From Olsenella sp. (GTDB lineage Bacteria > Actinomycetota > Coriobacteriia > Coriobacteriales > Atopobiaceae): DNA of 64,000 nucleotides. The notes under the pieces are model-generated. The model was not told the DNA's origin. It ran no database searches and saw only the letters and a program-made list of their open reading frames with translations. The translations under genes were made by a program, and so were the position numbers. The stretch spans positions 1 through 64,000 of the forward strand of contig JALCMG010000012.1 in NCBI GenBank assembly GCA_022648325.1, read 5' to 3'. How positions within the stretch are numbered: the first letter of the stretch is position 1; each line of letters starts with the position of its first letter. Shown here one piece after another: positions 27,383 to 37,503 of this stretch.

Positions 27383-28636
27383 CTAGAAGCGCCTCCCCTC
27401 GCGGACGTCGATGGCAAGGTAGTCCTCACGCCCGTCCATGAGGCGCGAGAAGGACTCGAACATGTACGCCGAGTCATTGGGGCCGGGCTTGGCCTCTGGG
27501 TGGTACTGCATTGAGAAGGCTGGCAGGTCGAGGAACTGGATGCCCTCCGGCGTGCCATCGTTGAGGTTCACGTGCGTAAGGCGGATGCGGCCGTAGCGCT
27601 CGTTCATGGCGACGGGGGCCACGTGCATGCGGCTCCAGGTGAGCAGGCTCCCGGGATGCTCGGTGAGACCGCCGGAGAGCTCGGGGACAAGCGGGCCAAA
27701 GGTCGAGAAGACCGGGCCGTAGTTGTGGTTCTGAGCCGTGATCTCAACCTTGCCGGTAAGGAGGTTCATCACGGGCTCGTTGCCGCCGTGGTGGCCGTAG
27801 GGCAGCTTCTCCACGCGCGCTCCCGTGGCCAGGGTGATCATCTGATTGCCCAGGCAGATGCCAAAGACGGGGAGCTTGCCGAGAATGGCACGCACGGTCT
27901 CGGGCACGGTGGGCACGGTATCGGGGTCGCCGGGGCCGTTGGAGAAGAAGACGCCGTCGGGCTCCATGGCAAGGATCTTCTCGGCAGGCGTGTCCCAGGG
28001 GACAACCGCAACCTCGATGCCAACCTCGGCCATGCGGCGCACAATGCCGGCCTTCTCACCGCAGTCTACGGCAACCACGCGATGGCGCACCTCGCCATTG
28101 GGCTTAACAACGTGGGGCTCCTTGCAGGAGACGTCTGCGACGTAGTTGTGCTCCTCGATGCGTGGGGACTCGCGAACGCGGCGCACCAGGCTCTTGGGGT
28201 CGAGGTCCGTGGTCGAGATGGCGGCTCGCATGGCCCCACCCTCGCGGATGGCAAGGGTGACCGCGCGGGTGTCCACGCCCTCGATGCCCACGACGCCACG
28301 GGACGCGAGGAAGTCCGGCAGGCTCACGACGCTCTGCCAGTTGCTCGGCGTGTAGCAGGCGTCGTGGCACACAAAGCCCTTGAGGTGCAGCGCGCCTGCC
28401 TGCATATCCTTCTCGTTGATGCCGTAGTTGCCCAGCTGGGGATAGGTGAAGGTGACAATCTGGCCCGCGTACGACGGGTCGCTCACAATCTCCTGGTAGC
28501 CCACCATGGACGTGTTGAACACGATCTCGCCGAAGGTCTCGCCCTCCGCGCCGACGCTTCGGCCCCTGAGGGCCGTTCCGTCCTCGAGCGCAAGGAGCGC
28601 CTCCCGATGCCTGCCGCCATCGACCAAGAGGTTCAC
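27383..28636 (-). CDS. carA: Carbamoyl-phosphate synthase small subunit
   Basis: This glutamine amidotransferase subunit supplies ammonia to CarB. Visible are the N-terminal domain (ALLALEDGTALRGRS, GYQEIVSDPSY) and the class I amidotransferase triad: cysteine in VFGICLGNQ, histidine and glutamate in QYHPEA. I chose GTG 28636 (AAAGGA 10 bases upstream), giving 417 residues. Longer in-frame starts at 28681 and 28813 fall at or before a terminator-like hairpin and are less likely. Confidence 0.9.
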   Translation of the reverse strand: MNLLVDGGRHREALLALEDGTALRGRSVGAEGETFGEIVFNTSMVGYQEIVSDPSYAGQIVTFTYPQLGNYGINEKDMQAGALHLKGFVCHDACYTPSNWQSVVSLPDFLASRGVVGIEGVDTRAVTLAIREGGAMRAAISTTDLDPKSLVRRVRESPRIEEHNYVADVSCKEPHVVKPNGEVRHRVVAVDCGEKAGIVRRMAEVGIEVAVVPWDTPAEKILAMEPDGVFFSNGPGDPDTVPTVPETVRAILGKLPVFGICLGNQMITLATGARVEKLPYGHHGGNEPVMNLLTGKVEITAQNHNYGPVFSTFGPLVPELSGGLTEHPGSLLTWSRMHVAPVAMNERYGRIRLTHVNLNDGTPEGIQFLDLPAFSMQYHPEAKPGPNDSAYMFESFSRLMDGREDYLAIDVREGRRF

Positions 28637-28681
28637 AGCAACACCGTCCTTTCCGCGTGCAGCGCCGCCGGCGTGAGCCAT

Positions 28682-28715
28682 AAAAAAGGAGCCGCGCGCA
28701 GCGTGCGCGTGCTCC
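28682..28715 (-). promoter_or_regulatory. Attenuator-like terminator in the carA leader
   Basis: The minus strand carries GGAGC...GCTCC arms with an inner CGCGC/GCGCG stem, followed at once by six T residues, 46 bases before the carA start. An upstream segment (CAGCCTCTCGGGAG) could compete with the stem. This layout fits transcription attenuation of pyrimidine genes, but I do not see a standard PyrR binding consensus. Confidence 0.6.
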
Positions 28716-28881
28716 CGAGAGGCTGGGCCGGATCCTGCGCTATGGACGCCTTCTCGGTATCTCGTACCGCTCGTTAAAGGTCGTTGCAAGTATACGGGGC
28801 ATGCATGTTTCATGAGACAGAATCAACGAGTCTGCAACAATCCCCCATGGTTTGGCATGGTTATGAATATATGTATGTTAC

Positions 28882-28898
28882 CCAAACATAGTGTTTGG
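28882..28898. promoter_or_regulatory. Palindromic operator-like site upstream of carA
   Basis: CCAAACA and TGTTTGG are perfect 7-bp arms around TAG. The site lies in AT-rich DNA about 250 bases before carA and near no other gene start, so it may bind a regulator of car expression. Confidence 0.4.
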
Positions 28899-28970
28899 TC
28901 TAATCGCGCGGGCGGATGTGGGTCTCGGGGGTCCTCTGGAACCCTGCGGGCCCTGCACCGAGTCCCAACT

Positions 28971-29075
28971 TGAGAATTCCAATCGTTTAGAGAGGTCTAA
29001 CCGATCGGAAAATGCAAGGCAGCCGCCAACCTGAGAATCCCGATCGTTTAGAGGGGCCTAACCAATCGGAAAATG
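28971..29075. repeat. Two tandem 44-bp hairpin units
   Basis: Units at 28971-29014 and 29032-29075 match at 39 of 44 positions, with a 61-base offset. Each begins TGAGAAT, ends ATCGGAAAATG, and folds: a left arm of the CCRATCGTTTAGA type pairs with a right arm of the TCTAACCRATCGG type. No gene is seen in 28637-29172. Confidence 0.75.
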
Positions 29076-29102
29076 AAAATGAATTCCGCGCTGGCAGCCG
29101 AG

Positions 29103-29138
29103 AAAAAAGGCCCTCCGGCATCAAGCCGCCAGAGGGCC
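29103..29138 (-). terminator. gdhA terminator
   Basis: GGCCCTCTGGCGGC and GCCGGAGGGCC form an imperfect stem on the minus strand, followed by six T residues, 34 bases after the gdhA stop. Confidence 0.85.
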
Positions 29139-29172
29139 ACAAGACGTGCTGAAAAAAACGTGGGGCCGCGCG

Positions 29173-30576
<1,404 letters not shown>

Positions 30577-30730
30577 TCATCATCATAAAGTTAGGAGCAA
30601 GCCGAAACGGTGCGATTTTGCTTTGGTATCTAGATAGCAATCTGCCTGAAATCAGACTCCCGCCTCGTCCATGAGCTTCTTTGTGTCTTGGCGAGAAAAA
30701 GCCCTACAAGTGTTTCTCCTAGACAAACCG

Positions 30731-30759
30731 TTGAAGTATTGCCAGCACTACCGTATACT
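30731..30759 (+). promoter_or_regulatory. Promoter of tRNA-Pro
   Basis: -35 TTGAAG (30731-30736), a 17-base spacer and -10 TATACT (30754-30759), 10 bases before the tRNA. Confidence 0.7.
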
Positions 30760-30769
30760 TCATAAAGCT

Positions 30770-30846
30770 CGGGGCGTAGCGCAGCTTGGTAGCGCATCTG
30801 CTTTGGGAGCAGAGGGTCGCTGGTTCGAATCCAGTCGCCCCGACCA
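30770..30846 (+). tRNA. tRNA-Pro(UGG)
   Basis: Acceptor CGGGGCG/CGCCCCG, discriminator A, encoded CCA, and the anticodon stem-loop CTGCTTTGGGAGCAG gives UGG. The cloverleaf arms are all present. Confidence 0.96.
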
Positions 30847-31264
30847 GATAATCGCAGGTGGGGCGGGATGTTTCCCGCCCCATATGTTTAAGGCCTTATG
30901 CGCCAGACGAACAGTAGCCGGTAATGGCCCAAGCATCAACAACAGCGTGAAGGCTACCAGAGGGCGGCGCCTGGATGGACGAGCCCTACGGGCTCCGGAT
31001 ACGTCTTGCACTCCCTTATGCAACGCTTGAGCGCCTCTATTCCCGCGCGGTTGCATGGCGCATGGCACGCCATGTCCGCCCCGGGGCGGATGCCCCACGA
31101 CGCCGTCGCCACAGACTCGCTCCCACACACGAAGCCAAAACCTCACATGTGTCATTTCTGTTTTGATAATCAGCACAGCTCAACTGCGGCTTTCTCGCGC
31201 AAGATAAGAAAAAACAACACGCATGAGGTTCACCGGCAGTGGCAGAGCTTCTCAATAAGAAAAA
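30847..31264. other. Gene-free stretch after tRNA-Pro, with a terminator hairpin
   Basis: A stem of GGGGCGGG and CCCGCCCC lies at about 30859-30882, just after the tRNA, and probably terminates it. Between there and the hcp terminator I see no believable gene; frames are short and lack ribosome sites. Confidence 0.6.
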
Positions 31265-31292
31265 GGGGCCAGGCGAAAAGTCGCCTGGCCCC
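31260..31292 (-). terminator. hcp terminator
   Basis: A perfect 12-bp stem (GGGGCCAGGCGA with its complement) and a 4-base loop, followed by five T residues on the minus strand, 31 bases after the hcp stop. Confidence 0.9.
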
Positions 31293-31322
31293 TCGGCATG
31301 CAGGAGCTATGCGCTACAGACC

Positions 31323-32915
31323 TTACGCGAGCAGCGCTGCGAGGTCCTCCTCGGGCGACGAGATGGGAGAGATCCCAAACTCGCGCACCAGGATGTCAAG
31401 AACGTTGGGGCTCACGAAGGCAGGGAGCGTAGGCCCAAGCTTGATGTCCTTGATGCCCAGGTAGAGAAGGGCGAGAAGGTCTGCCACAGCCTTCTGCTCG
31501 TACCAGGAGAGCACGATGGAGAGAGGCAGGTCGTTGACGCCGCAGCCGAAGGCATCCGCAAGCGCGAGGGCAATCTCGACGGCGCTGTACGCGTCGTTGC
31601 ACTGGCCGATGTCGAGAAGCCTGGGGATGCCATCGATGTCGCCCAGGTCAAGGTCGTTAAAGCGGTACTTGCCACAGGCAAGGGTGAGGATGACCGTGTC
31701 CTTGGGGGCCTGCTTGACGAGCTCGGTGTAGTAGTTGCGGCCGGGCTTGGCGCCGTCACAGCCACCGACAAGGAAGAAGTGCTTGATGTCGCCCGCCTTG
31801 ACGGCGTCGACGACCTTGTCGGCAACCGAGAGCACCGCCGCACGGGCGAAGCCGGTCACGACCTTGGTCCCGCCGTTGATGCCCGTGAGCTGCACGTCCT
31901 CATCATAGCCGCCAAGCTCCTTGGCCTTCTCGATGACCGGCGTGAAGTCCTTCGTGCCATCGGGACCCTCGGGGATGTGCACCAGCTCCGGATAGGAAAC
32001 GACCTCGGTCGTGAAGACGCGGTCAGCATAGCTGGGGCGGGGCGGCATGAGGCAGTTCGTGGTGAACAGGAAGGCCGCCGGGACATTGGCGAACTCCTTC
32101 TGCTGGTTCTGCCATGCCGTGCCGAAGTTGCCCTTAAGCTGCGGGTAACGCTTGAACTCGGGATAGGCGTTGGCGGGGAGCATCTCGCCGTGCGTGTAGA
32201 CGTTCACGCCAGTGCCCTCGGTCTGCTCGAGGAGGAGCTTGAGGTCATGCAGGTCGTGACCGGAGATGACGATGAAGGGGCCCTTCTCGATCTTGAGCGA
32301 GACCTCGGTGGGCTCAGGCATGCCATAGGCGCCGGTGTTGGCTGCGTCAAGCAGGCCCATCACGTCGTGGCTGAGCTTGCCCACCTGCATGGAGACGACG
32401 AGAAGCTTGTTGAGGTCGCTCTCGGTGGCGAGGGTGGCGAGGCAGTCGACAAAGGCCCGCTGCGCCTCGTCGCTCACAGACCCAAGCATGCGGGCGTGAT
32501 ACGCGTAGGCAGCCGCACCACGAAGCCCAAAGAGGATAAGCGACTTCAGAGAGCGCACGTCCTCGTCGTCGGTCCAGACGCGGCCGAGGAGCAGGTCCTG
32601 GGCAGCCTCGACGCCAGCGGCAGCGGCGATGCGCTCCTTCTCGGCACGAACGTCCTCCGTAATTGCCTGGACGGTGTCCTTGGAGAAGTTGACGTTGGTG
32701 ATGCAGGTGAAGAGTCCGCTGACGATGAGCTTGTCGGCCAGCTGGCTGCGAGTCCCGGCCAGCTTGCAGGTGCAGGCAAGGCCAACCAGCGCGCCCGTGA
32801 GCTCGTCCTGGGCAAGTGCAACGTCAAAGGGCTTGCCGCAAACGCCGGCCCGGCCGGTGCACGCCGTGCAGCCCGCGGTCTGCTCGCACTGGAAGCAGAA
32901 CATCTTCTCGTCCAT
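31323..32915 (-). CDS. hcp: Hydroxylamine reductase / hybrid-cluster protein
   Basis: Hcp carries a 4Fe-4S cluster and a hybrid Fe-S-O cluster and acts on hydroxylamine or nitric oxide. The 530 residues open with the cysteine cluster MFCFQCEQTAGCTACTG...CGK; hybrid-cluster ligands appear in ISGHDLHD, TTNCLMPP, LACGKYRF and IGQCNDAYSAVE. I chose ATG 32915, which places the cysteine motif at the N-terminus as in the family; the longer frame runs across the divergent regulator. Expression probably responds to nitrosative stress through the adjacent Crp/Fnr regulator and its palindrome. Confidence 0.95.
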   Translation of the reverse strand: MDEKMFCFQCEQTAGCTACTGRAGVCGKPFDVALAQDELTGALVGLACTCKLAGTRSQLADKLIVSGLFTCITNVNFSKDTVQAITEDVRAEKERIAAAAGVEAAQDLLLGRVWTDDEDVRSLKSLILFGLRGAAAYAYHARMLGSVSDEAQRAFVDCLATLATESDLNKLLVVSMQVGKLSHDVMGLLDAANTGAYGMPEPTEVSLKIEKGPFIVISGHDLHDLKLLLEQTEGTGVNVYTHGEMLPANAYPEFKRYPQLKGNFGTAWQNQQKEFANVPAAFLFTTNCLMPPRPSYADRVFTTEVVSYPELVHIPEGPDGTKDFTPVIEKAKELGGYDEDVQLTGINGGTKVVTGFARAAVLSVADKVVDAVKAGDIKHFFLVGGCDGAKPGRNYYTELVKQAPKDTVILTLACGKYRFNDLDLGDIDGIPRLLDIGQCNDAYSAVEIALALADAFGCGVNDLPLSIVLSWYEQKAVADLLALLYLGIKDIKLGPTLPAFVSPNVLDILVREFGISPISSPEEDLAALLA

Positions 32916-32976
32916 TGGTTTCCTCTCTCTTTGGGTGGTTCGTTGACAACCAGTGTGAGAGTCCCTTTGGAAGTGA

Positions 32977-32996
32977 TATGTTGTGGTCACAACATA
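32977..32996. promoter_or_regulatory. Crp/Fnr-type operator between hcp and its regulator
   Basis: TATGTTGTG and CACAACATA are perfect 9-bp arms around GT; read as GTTGT-N4-ACAAC it has the spacing of Crp/Fnr-family sites. It lies 23 bases upstream of the regulator gene and 62 bases upstream of hcp. Confidence 0.7.
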
Positions 32997-33018
32997 CCCA
33001 AACAATTGGCGGTGCGGA

Positions 33019-33702
33019 ATGCGCGATGTAGACCCCGAGTTCTTGTGCAAGACGAACCTCTTCCAGGGTGTCACGCCCCAAGAGGTAAGAGAGATGCTGG
33101 GATGCCTGGCAGCGCTCCCAAAGACGTACGAGAAGGGCGAGCTCGTGTGGATGGAGGGCAGCCCCGTCACGAGCGTTGGGATTGTCCTCGAGGGCGGGGT
33201 ATGCGTCGAGGGCGCAGACGTATGGGGCAACGCAAGCGTAATGGGAAGCTTCTCGTCAGGCGAGATTTTTGGCGAGGCTTTTGCTGCCCTTCCTGGGGAG
33301 CCGCTGCTCACAAACGTGATTGCAACAAAGACGCCCACCAGGGTGCTCTTCATCGACGTGACGCGCATCATGCATAGCTGCCCAAGGGTCTGTGCCTACC
33401 ACGCAAAGGTGGCCGAGAATCTCCTGGCATCCGTTGCGCGCAAGAACGTTCGCCTCACGCGAAGAATTCGCGACGCCGCGCCCAAGTCCATTAGGGGGAA
33501 GCTTCTCGCCTACCTCTCAACCCAGTCCAAGCTTGCTGGCTCGAGCGAGTTCGACATACCCTTCACGCGCCAGCAACTTGCCGATTATCTGGGCGTCGAC
33601 AGGTGCGCTCTCTGCACCGTAATCGGTGAGCTGGAGCGGGACGGGAAGCTCACTGCCCACCGCCGACACTTCTCGCTTGCCGAGGTGGCAGAGAGCCGGT
33701 AG
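33019..33702 (+). CDS. Crp/Fnr family regulator, HcpR-like
   Basis: The 227 residues consist of an N-terminal cyclic-nucleotide-binding-type beta barrel (GELVWMEGSPVTSVGIVLEG, FSSGEIFGEAFA), a dimer helix and a C-terminal winged helix (FTRQQLADYLGVDRCALCTV). No N-terminal four-cysteine Fnr cluster is visible, which fits the HcpR group. Divergent placement from hcp and the shared palindrome strongly suggest it controls hcp and itself. I used ATG 33019; an earlier start would lie inside the operator. Confidence 0.85.
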   Translation: MRDVDPEFLCKTNLFQGVTPQEVREMLGCLAALPKTYEKGELVWMEGSPVTSVGIVLEGGVCVEGADVWGNASVMGSFSSGEIFGEAFAALPGEPLLTNVIATKTPTRVLFIDVTRIMHSCPRVCAYHAKVAENLLASVARKNVRLTRRIRDAAPKSIRGKLLAYLSTQSKLAGSSEFDIPFTRQQLADYLGVDRCALCTVIGELERDGKLTAHRRHFSLAEVAESR

Positions 33703-33708
33703 TGCCCA

Positions 33709-34305
33709 CTATCGACCCAACGCAGACGCAACCTCCTCGCGAAGGCGAGGAAGGACGTCCGTCTCAAACCAGGGGTTCTTGCTCATCCAAAGCTGGTTTC
33801 TGGGAGAGGGATGCACGAGCGGGAAGTACTTGGGGAGGTAGGTCTCATACCCACGTACAACGTCGGTTAGCTTGGCCGAGGACGGAAGACCAAGGTAGCG
33901 CCGCGTGGCGTAGGACCCCACGAGGACGGTGAGTCGAACCTGGGGCATCATGCCGAGAAGGGCGGGATGCCACTTCTCCGCGAATCCCCGCCGAGGCGGC
34001 AGGTCGCCTGACTTGCCTTTGCCGGGATAATAGAAGTCCATGGGGAGAAGCGCCACCAACGAGGGGTCGTAGAAGGTCGCACGGTCGATTCCGAGCCATT
34101 CGCGCAGGCGGTCGCCACTCTTGTCGTTCCAGGGGATGCGCGTCTCCTGGGCGACCCTGCCCGGGGCCTGGCCGATAATCACCAGCCGAGACATGGCAGA
34201 CGCAGTGTAGAGAGGGTCTATGCCTTGGCGCGTGAACGACTCGTTCTGCTCGTCTGCGCGAATTGCCTGGAAAATGCTATTAAAGTCCGCTTGTGACCCA
34301 TCCAT
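33709..34305 (-). CDS. Uracil-DNA glycosylase family protein
   Basis: The 198 residues have the family motif IIGQAPGRVAQ near residue 43 and the C-terminal HPSPRN, corresponding to the UDG superfamily active-site blocks. The ATG has AGGAGGG upstream with 6-base spacing. It faces the Crp/Fnr gene, their stops 6 bases apart. The exact subfamily and lesion specificity cannot be read with confidence. Confidence 0.8.
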   Translation of the reverse strand: MDGSQADFNSIFQAIRADEQNESFTRQGIDPLYTASAMSRLVIIGQAPGRVAQETRIPWNDKSGDRLREWLGIDRATFYDPSLVALLPMDFYYPGKGKSGDLPPRRGFAEKWHPALLGMMPQVRLTVLVGSYATRRYLGLPSSAKLTDVVRGYETYLPKYFPLVHPSPRNQLWMSKNPWFETDVLPRLREEVASALGR

Positions 34306-34464
34306 GGAAAGCCCTCCTGACTAGCCTCTTTCTTCCCATTCTGTCACGGTGCGTCAGGTACCAGTGTTGCTAATACAACGAATACAGAGAGCCTGTGGTT
34401 CTCGCCCGCTTGACTCGACGTCCGCCCGCAGGCTCCAATCTTGTTGTATACTCTGCCTTGCTCT

Positions 34465-34540
34465 GCGGCGGTAGTTCAATTGGTAGAGCGTCAGCCTTCC
34501 AAGCTGATTGTTGCGGGTTCGAGTCCCGTCCGCCGCTCCA
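34465..34540 (+). tRNA. tRNA-Gly(UCC)
   Basis: Acceptor GCGGCGG/CCGCCGC, discriminator T, encoded CCA and anticodon loop CTTCCAA giving UCC. A -10-like TATACT lies at 34447-34452. Confidence 0.95.
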
Positions 34541-34549
34541 TGCAATCGC

Positions 34550-34582
34550 AGCCCGAGGTCATTGTGATCCCGGGCTTTTTTC
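34550..34582 (+). terminator. tRNA-Gly terminator
   Basis: AGCCCG and CGGGCT arms with an inner imperfect stem, followed by six T residues. Confidence 0.85.
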
Positions 34583-34680
34583 TTGCGCATCTACCAAGCT
34601 ATTTCCCGGACAACGTCCGGTCAAACCAGACGATTCGCTTACCGTACAATGGGGCAGCAACGCGATAAGGGAGGTTTCGC

Positions 34681-35610
34681 ATGGGCACTTCTCCGCTCGG
34701 CAGAACGCTCGTCATAGCCAACCCGGCGGCAAACCGGGGCCAGGGAGCGGAGGGCGCCGCCTTTGTCCAGCGTTTCCTTGACTCCTATCGTGGGGCGACC
34801 ACAGCTCACGAGCTCATTCTTACCAAAGCCCCGGGAGACGCCCAGAACCTCGCGCGCGAGGCAAACGGCTTCGACACCATACTTGCCCTCGGAGGGGACG
34901 GCGTCATCCACGAGGCAGTGAACGGTCTCATGGAGCGAGACGCAACGAACCGGCCTCAGCTTGGCATCATCCCCATGGGCTCTGGCAATGACTACGCACG
35001 AACCCTAGGGATGGCCATCAACGACCCTTCGCGCACCCTTGCTCAGCTCGTCCGTGGCCATGCTTCGTCCCTTGAGGTTGGACGAGTGAACGGCGTGCAC
35101 TTCATGGAGACGCTCTCATTTGGGATGGATGCGGCGATTGCCCTCGACACCACGCGCCGACGTGTCGAGGAGACGACCTCCCGGCATGGAGAGGAACTGT
35201 TTATCTCCTCGGGAATACGCATATTCTCCGAAGGATCAAACGGCTGGCCCTGCCGCGCGAGCTTTGACGGTCGTCCGGAGATGACGCTTCCCACGGTAAT
35301 CTTTGCGGTGCAGGTTGGCCCCACCTACGGCGGAGGTTTTGCAATCTGTCCCAAGGCGGACCCTTCGGATGGCCTTCTCGACGTGTGCTACAACGTGAAG
35401 ATCCCAAGGCGGCCTTGGCTGCTCGCACTGCTGGGACTCGCAAGGTTTGGGCGTCATACGGAATCGAGCTGTGTGAACCTACTAAGGTTCGAGCATGCAA
35501 CCATGGACTTTGAGGCCCAGCCACCGTGTCAGGTGGACGGCGAGGAGCTCTGCGGAACGCATTTCGAGGTGGACGTGGTGCCCCAGGCGCTCCGTGTCAT
35601 CGTTCCCTAG
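34681..35610 (+). CDS. Diacylglycerol kinase family lipid kinase
   Basis: The 309-residue protein belongs to the DagK/YegS family, soluble lipid kinases that phosphorylate diacylglycerol or related lipids. Motifs are the N-terminal IANPAANRGQGA, the ATP-site ALGGDGVIHEAVNGL near residue 80 and GIIPMGSGNDYART near 103. AAGGGAGG precedes the ATG. It is followed by a bidirectional terminator shared with ptsI. Substrate (diacylglycerol or undecaprenol) is not decided by sequence. Confidence 0.88.
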   Translation: MGTSPLGRTLVIANPAANRGQGAEGAAFVQRFLDSYRGATTAHELILTKAPGDAQNLAREANGFDTILALGGDGVIHEAVNGLMERDATNRPQLGIIPMGSGNDYARTLGMAINDPSRTLAQLVRGHASSLEVGRVNGVHFMETLSFGMDAAIALDTTRRRVEETTSRHGEELFISSGIRIFSEGSNGWPCRASFDGRPEMTLPTVIFAVQVGPTYGGGFAICPKADPSDGLLDVCYNVKIPRRPWLLALLGLARFGRHTESSCVNLLRFEHATMDFEAQPPCQVDGEELCGTHFEVDVVPQALRVIVP

Positions 35611-35640
35611 CGCCTCAGCGTCAACCCCCGCACCAGAAAA

Positions 35641-35670
35641 AGGACCCCGACGCGGCCGCGCCGGGGTCCT
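35641..35670. terminator. Bidirectional terminator between the lipid kinase and ptsI
   Basis: AGGACCCCG and CGGGGTCCT arms with an inner CGCGGCCGCG core; A residues precede it, so it ends transcription in the minus direction (ptsI) best and probably also in the plus direction. Confidence 0.8.
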
Positions 35671-35707
35671 TCACATTGAAGCCTCTTGGGAAAGCGCTTG
35701 CACTCCC

Positions 35708-37411
35708 CTACTTGGCTGCCGCCTGGAGCATGGCCTTGACCTCGGTTGCAGTCTTGAGGGCCATGACCTTTTCGGCCAGAGCATCGGCCTCCTCCTTGGT
35801 CCAGAGGGAGAGAATCCTCCGCGTGCGGAGGATCGAAGGAGCGGATACGGAGTACTCATCCAGGCCAAACGACATGAGGATGGGGATAAGCAGCGGGTCT
35901 GCCGCAGCCTCGCCACACATACCGACCATAATGCCGGCCTTGTTGCCCTCGCCGATGACGCGCTTGAGCGAGCGGAGGACCGCAGGCTGGTAGACCTGGT
36001 AGAGGTAGCTCACGCGATCATTGCCGCGGTCGGCGCACATGGTGTAGCCGATGAGGTCGTTGGTGCCGATGGAGAAGAAGTCACACTCGGCAGCGAGGTC
36101 GTCGGCGATGAGGGATGCGGCGGGCGTCTCAATCATGGTGCCGACCTCAATGTCCTTGTTGTAGGCAACGCCACGCTCGTCGAGGTCTTGCTTGCACTCC
36201 TCGATGAGGGCCTTGGCCTGACGCACCTCGTCGATGGTGGTGACCAGGGGAAGCATGATCTTGATGTCACCGAAGGCGGACGCACGCAGCAGCGCCGAGA
36301 GCTGGACCTTGTACTGGTCGGGGTTGTTCAGGCAGTAGCGCACGGCACGGAAGCCCATGAAGGGGTTCTCCTCCTTCTGCAGGTGCAGATAGGGAATCTC
36401 CTTGTCGCCGCCCACATCCAGGGTGCGGATGATGACCGGCTTGTCCTTCATGCGAAGGGCGACCTTCTGGTATGCGGCAAACTGCTCGTCCTCGCTGGGG
36501 AGCTCCTTCGCGTCCATGAAGAGGAACTCGGAACGGAAGAGGCCAACGCCCTCGGCGTCGTGCTCGAGAGCAGCGTTGGCGTCATCGGGGTTGCCGATAT
36601 TTGCAACGAGAAGCTTCTTATCGCCGTCGCCGGTCACTGTCTCACGGCCGCGATAGGCCTCGAGGGCCGCCTTCTCCTCGGCGTATGCCTTGGCTTTGGA
36701 GCGATAGTGCTCGAGGTCGTGGTCGGACGGCTGAGCAATGACCTTGCCGTTGGTGCCGTCGACGACCACCATGTCGCCGGTCTTGATGTTGACCGTAGCG
36801 TCCGCGACCGAGAGAACGGCGGGAATCTCGAGCGCACGGGCGATGATGGCCGAGTGGGAGGTACGGCCACCGGTCTCGGTAACGATACCCGCGACGTCCT
36901 CCTTGTCGATATCGGCAGTCATGGACGGCGTGAGCTCGTGGACAACGACGATGGAGTTCTCGGGCAGCGTGGAGAGGTCAACGACCTCCTTGCCGAGAAG
37001 GTCGGCGAGAAGGCCAGTCTTGACGTCTGCCACATCGGCGGCGCGCTCGCGGAAGAGCTCGTCATCCATGTTGGCATACATGGTATAGAAGGTGCCGTAG
37101 GCCTCGCTTACGGCTTGCTCGGCGCACATGCCAGAGTCAATGGAGCCCTTGACCATCTCACGGATGCCCTCGTCCTCGGCAAACTCGATGTGCGCGCCCA
37201 TAATGGCGGCAGCATCCTCGCCAACCGTCTTCTTCATGCGCTCAATCTGGGCATTGGTCTGCTCGACGAACTTCTCGATGGCAGCGCCATAACGGGCCTT
37301 CTCGGCCTCGGGATCCTCAGGCGCGTGCGGCATGAACGAGAGGTCCGGCTCGACAGCGACGCGGGCAACGCCTATGCCGATACCATCAGATGCATTTACT
37401 CCCTCATACAT
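35708..37411 (-). CDS. ptsI: PTS enzyme I (phosphoenolpyruvate-protein phosphotransferase)
   Basis: Enzyme I transfers phosphate from phosphoenolpyruvate to HPr. The 567 residues contain the phospho-histidine in GGRTSHSAIIARAL near residue 185, the PEP-binding block, IGTNDLIGYTMCADRG and the catalytic cysteine in MVGMCGEAAADP near 500. ATG 37411 has AAGGGGG upstream. It lies downstream of a PfkB-type sugar kinase, so the pair likely serves sugar uptake and phosphorylation. No ptsH is in the window. Confidence 0.95.
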   Translation of the reverse strand: MYEGVNASDGIGIGVARVAVEPDLSFMPHAPEDPEAEKARYGAAIEKFVEQTNAQIERMKKTVGEDAAAIMGAHIEFAEDEGIREMVKGSIDSGMCAEQAVSEAYGTFYTMYANMDDELFRERAADVADVKTGLLADLLGKEVVDLSTLPENSIVVVHELTPSMTADIDKEDVAGIVTETGGRTSHSAIIARALEIPAVLSVADATVNIKTGDMVVVDGTNGKVIAQPSDHDLEHYRSKAKAYAEEKAALEAYRGRETVTGDGDKKLLVANIGNPDDANAALEHDAEGVGLFRSEFLFMDAKELPSEDEQFAAYQKVALRMKDKPVIIRTLDVGGDKEIPYLHLQKEENPFMGFRAVRYCLNNPDQYKVQLSALLRASAFGDIKIMLPLVTTIDEVRQAKALIEECKQDLDERGVAYNKDIEVGTMIETPAASLIADDLAAECDFFSIGTNDLIGYTMCADRGNDRVSYLYQVYQPAVLRSLKRVIGEGNKAGIMVGMCGEAAADPLLIPILMSFGLDEYSVSAPSILRTRRILSLWTKEEADALAEKVMALKTATEVKAMLQAAAK

Positions 37412-37459
37412 TGCGATCCCCCTTAACCGGCCGCGGAGCGGCCACCTCCCAGAATGCCA

Positions 37460-37478
37460 GGCGCCCCAAAGGGGCGCC
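37460..37478. other. Hairpin between the PfkB kinase and ptsI
   Basis: Perfect arms GGCGCCCC and GGGGCGCC around AAA, with no T tract after them. It may tune the relative amounts of the two transcripts or protect mRNA ends. Confidence 0.6.
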
Positions 37479-37503
37479 GTAGAGCCGAACACAGTTTAAC
37501 GCG

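Noticed and set aside
28637..28813. N-terminal extension of carA to 28813
   Set aside because: It would translate through the terminator-like leader and has no ribosome site.
31239..33018. Plus-strand frame across hcp leading to 33377
   Set aside because: Antisense shadow of hcp with no start signal; hcp and the Crp/Fnr gene explain the region.
34354..34590. Small frames around the tRNA-Gly gene
   Set aside because: They overlap the tRNA and its terminator; such frames are common artefacts over tRNA genes.
35495..37426. 643-codon plus-strand frame opposite ptsI
   Set aside because: Shadow of ptsI and of the lipid-kinase end; no recognisable domains.
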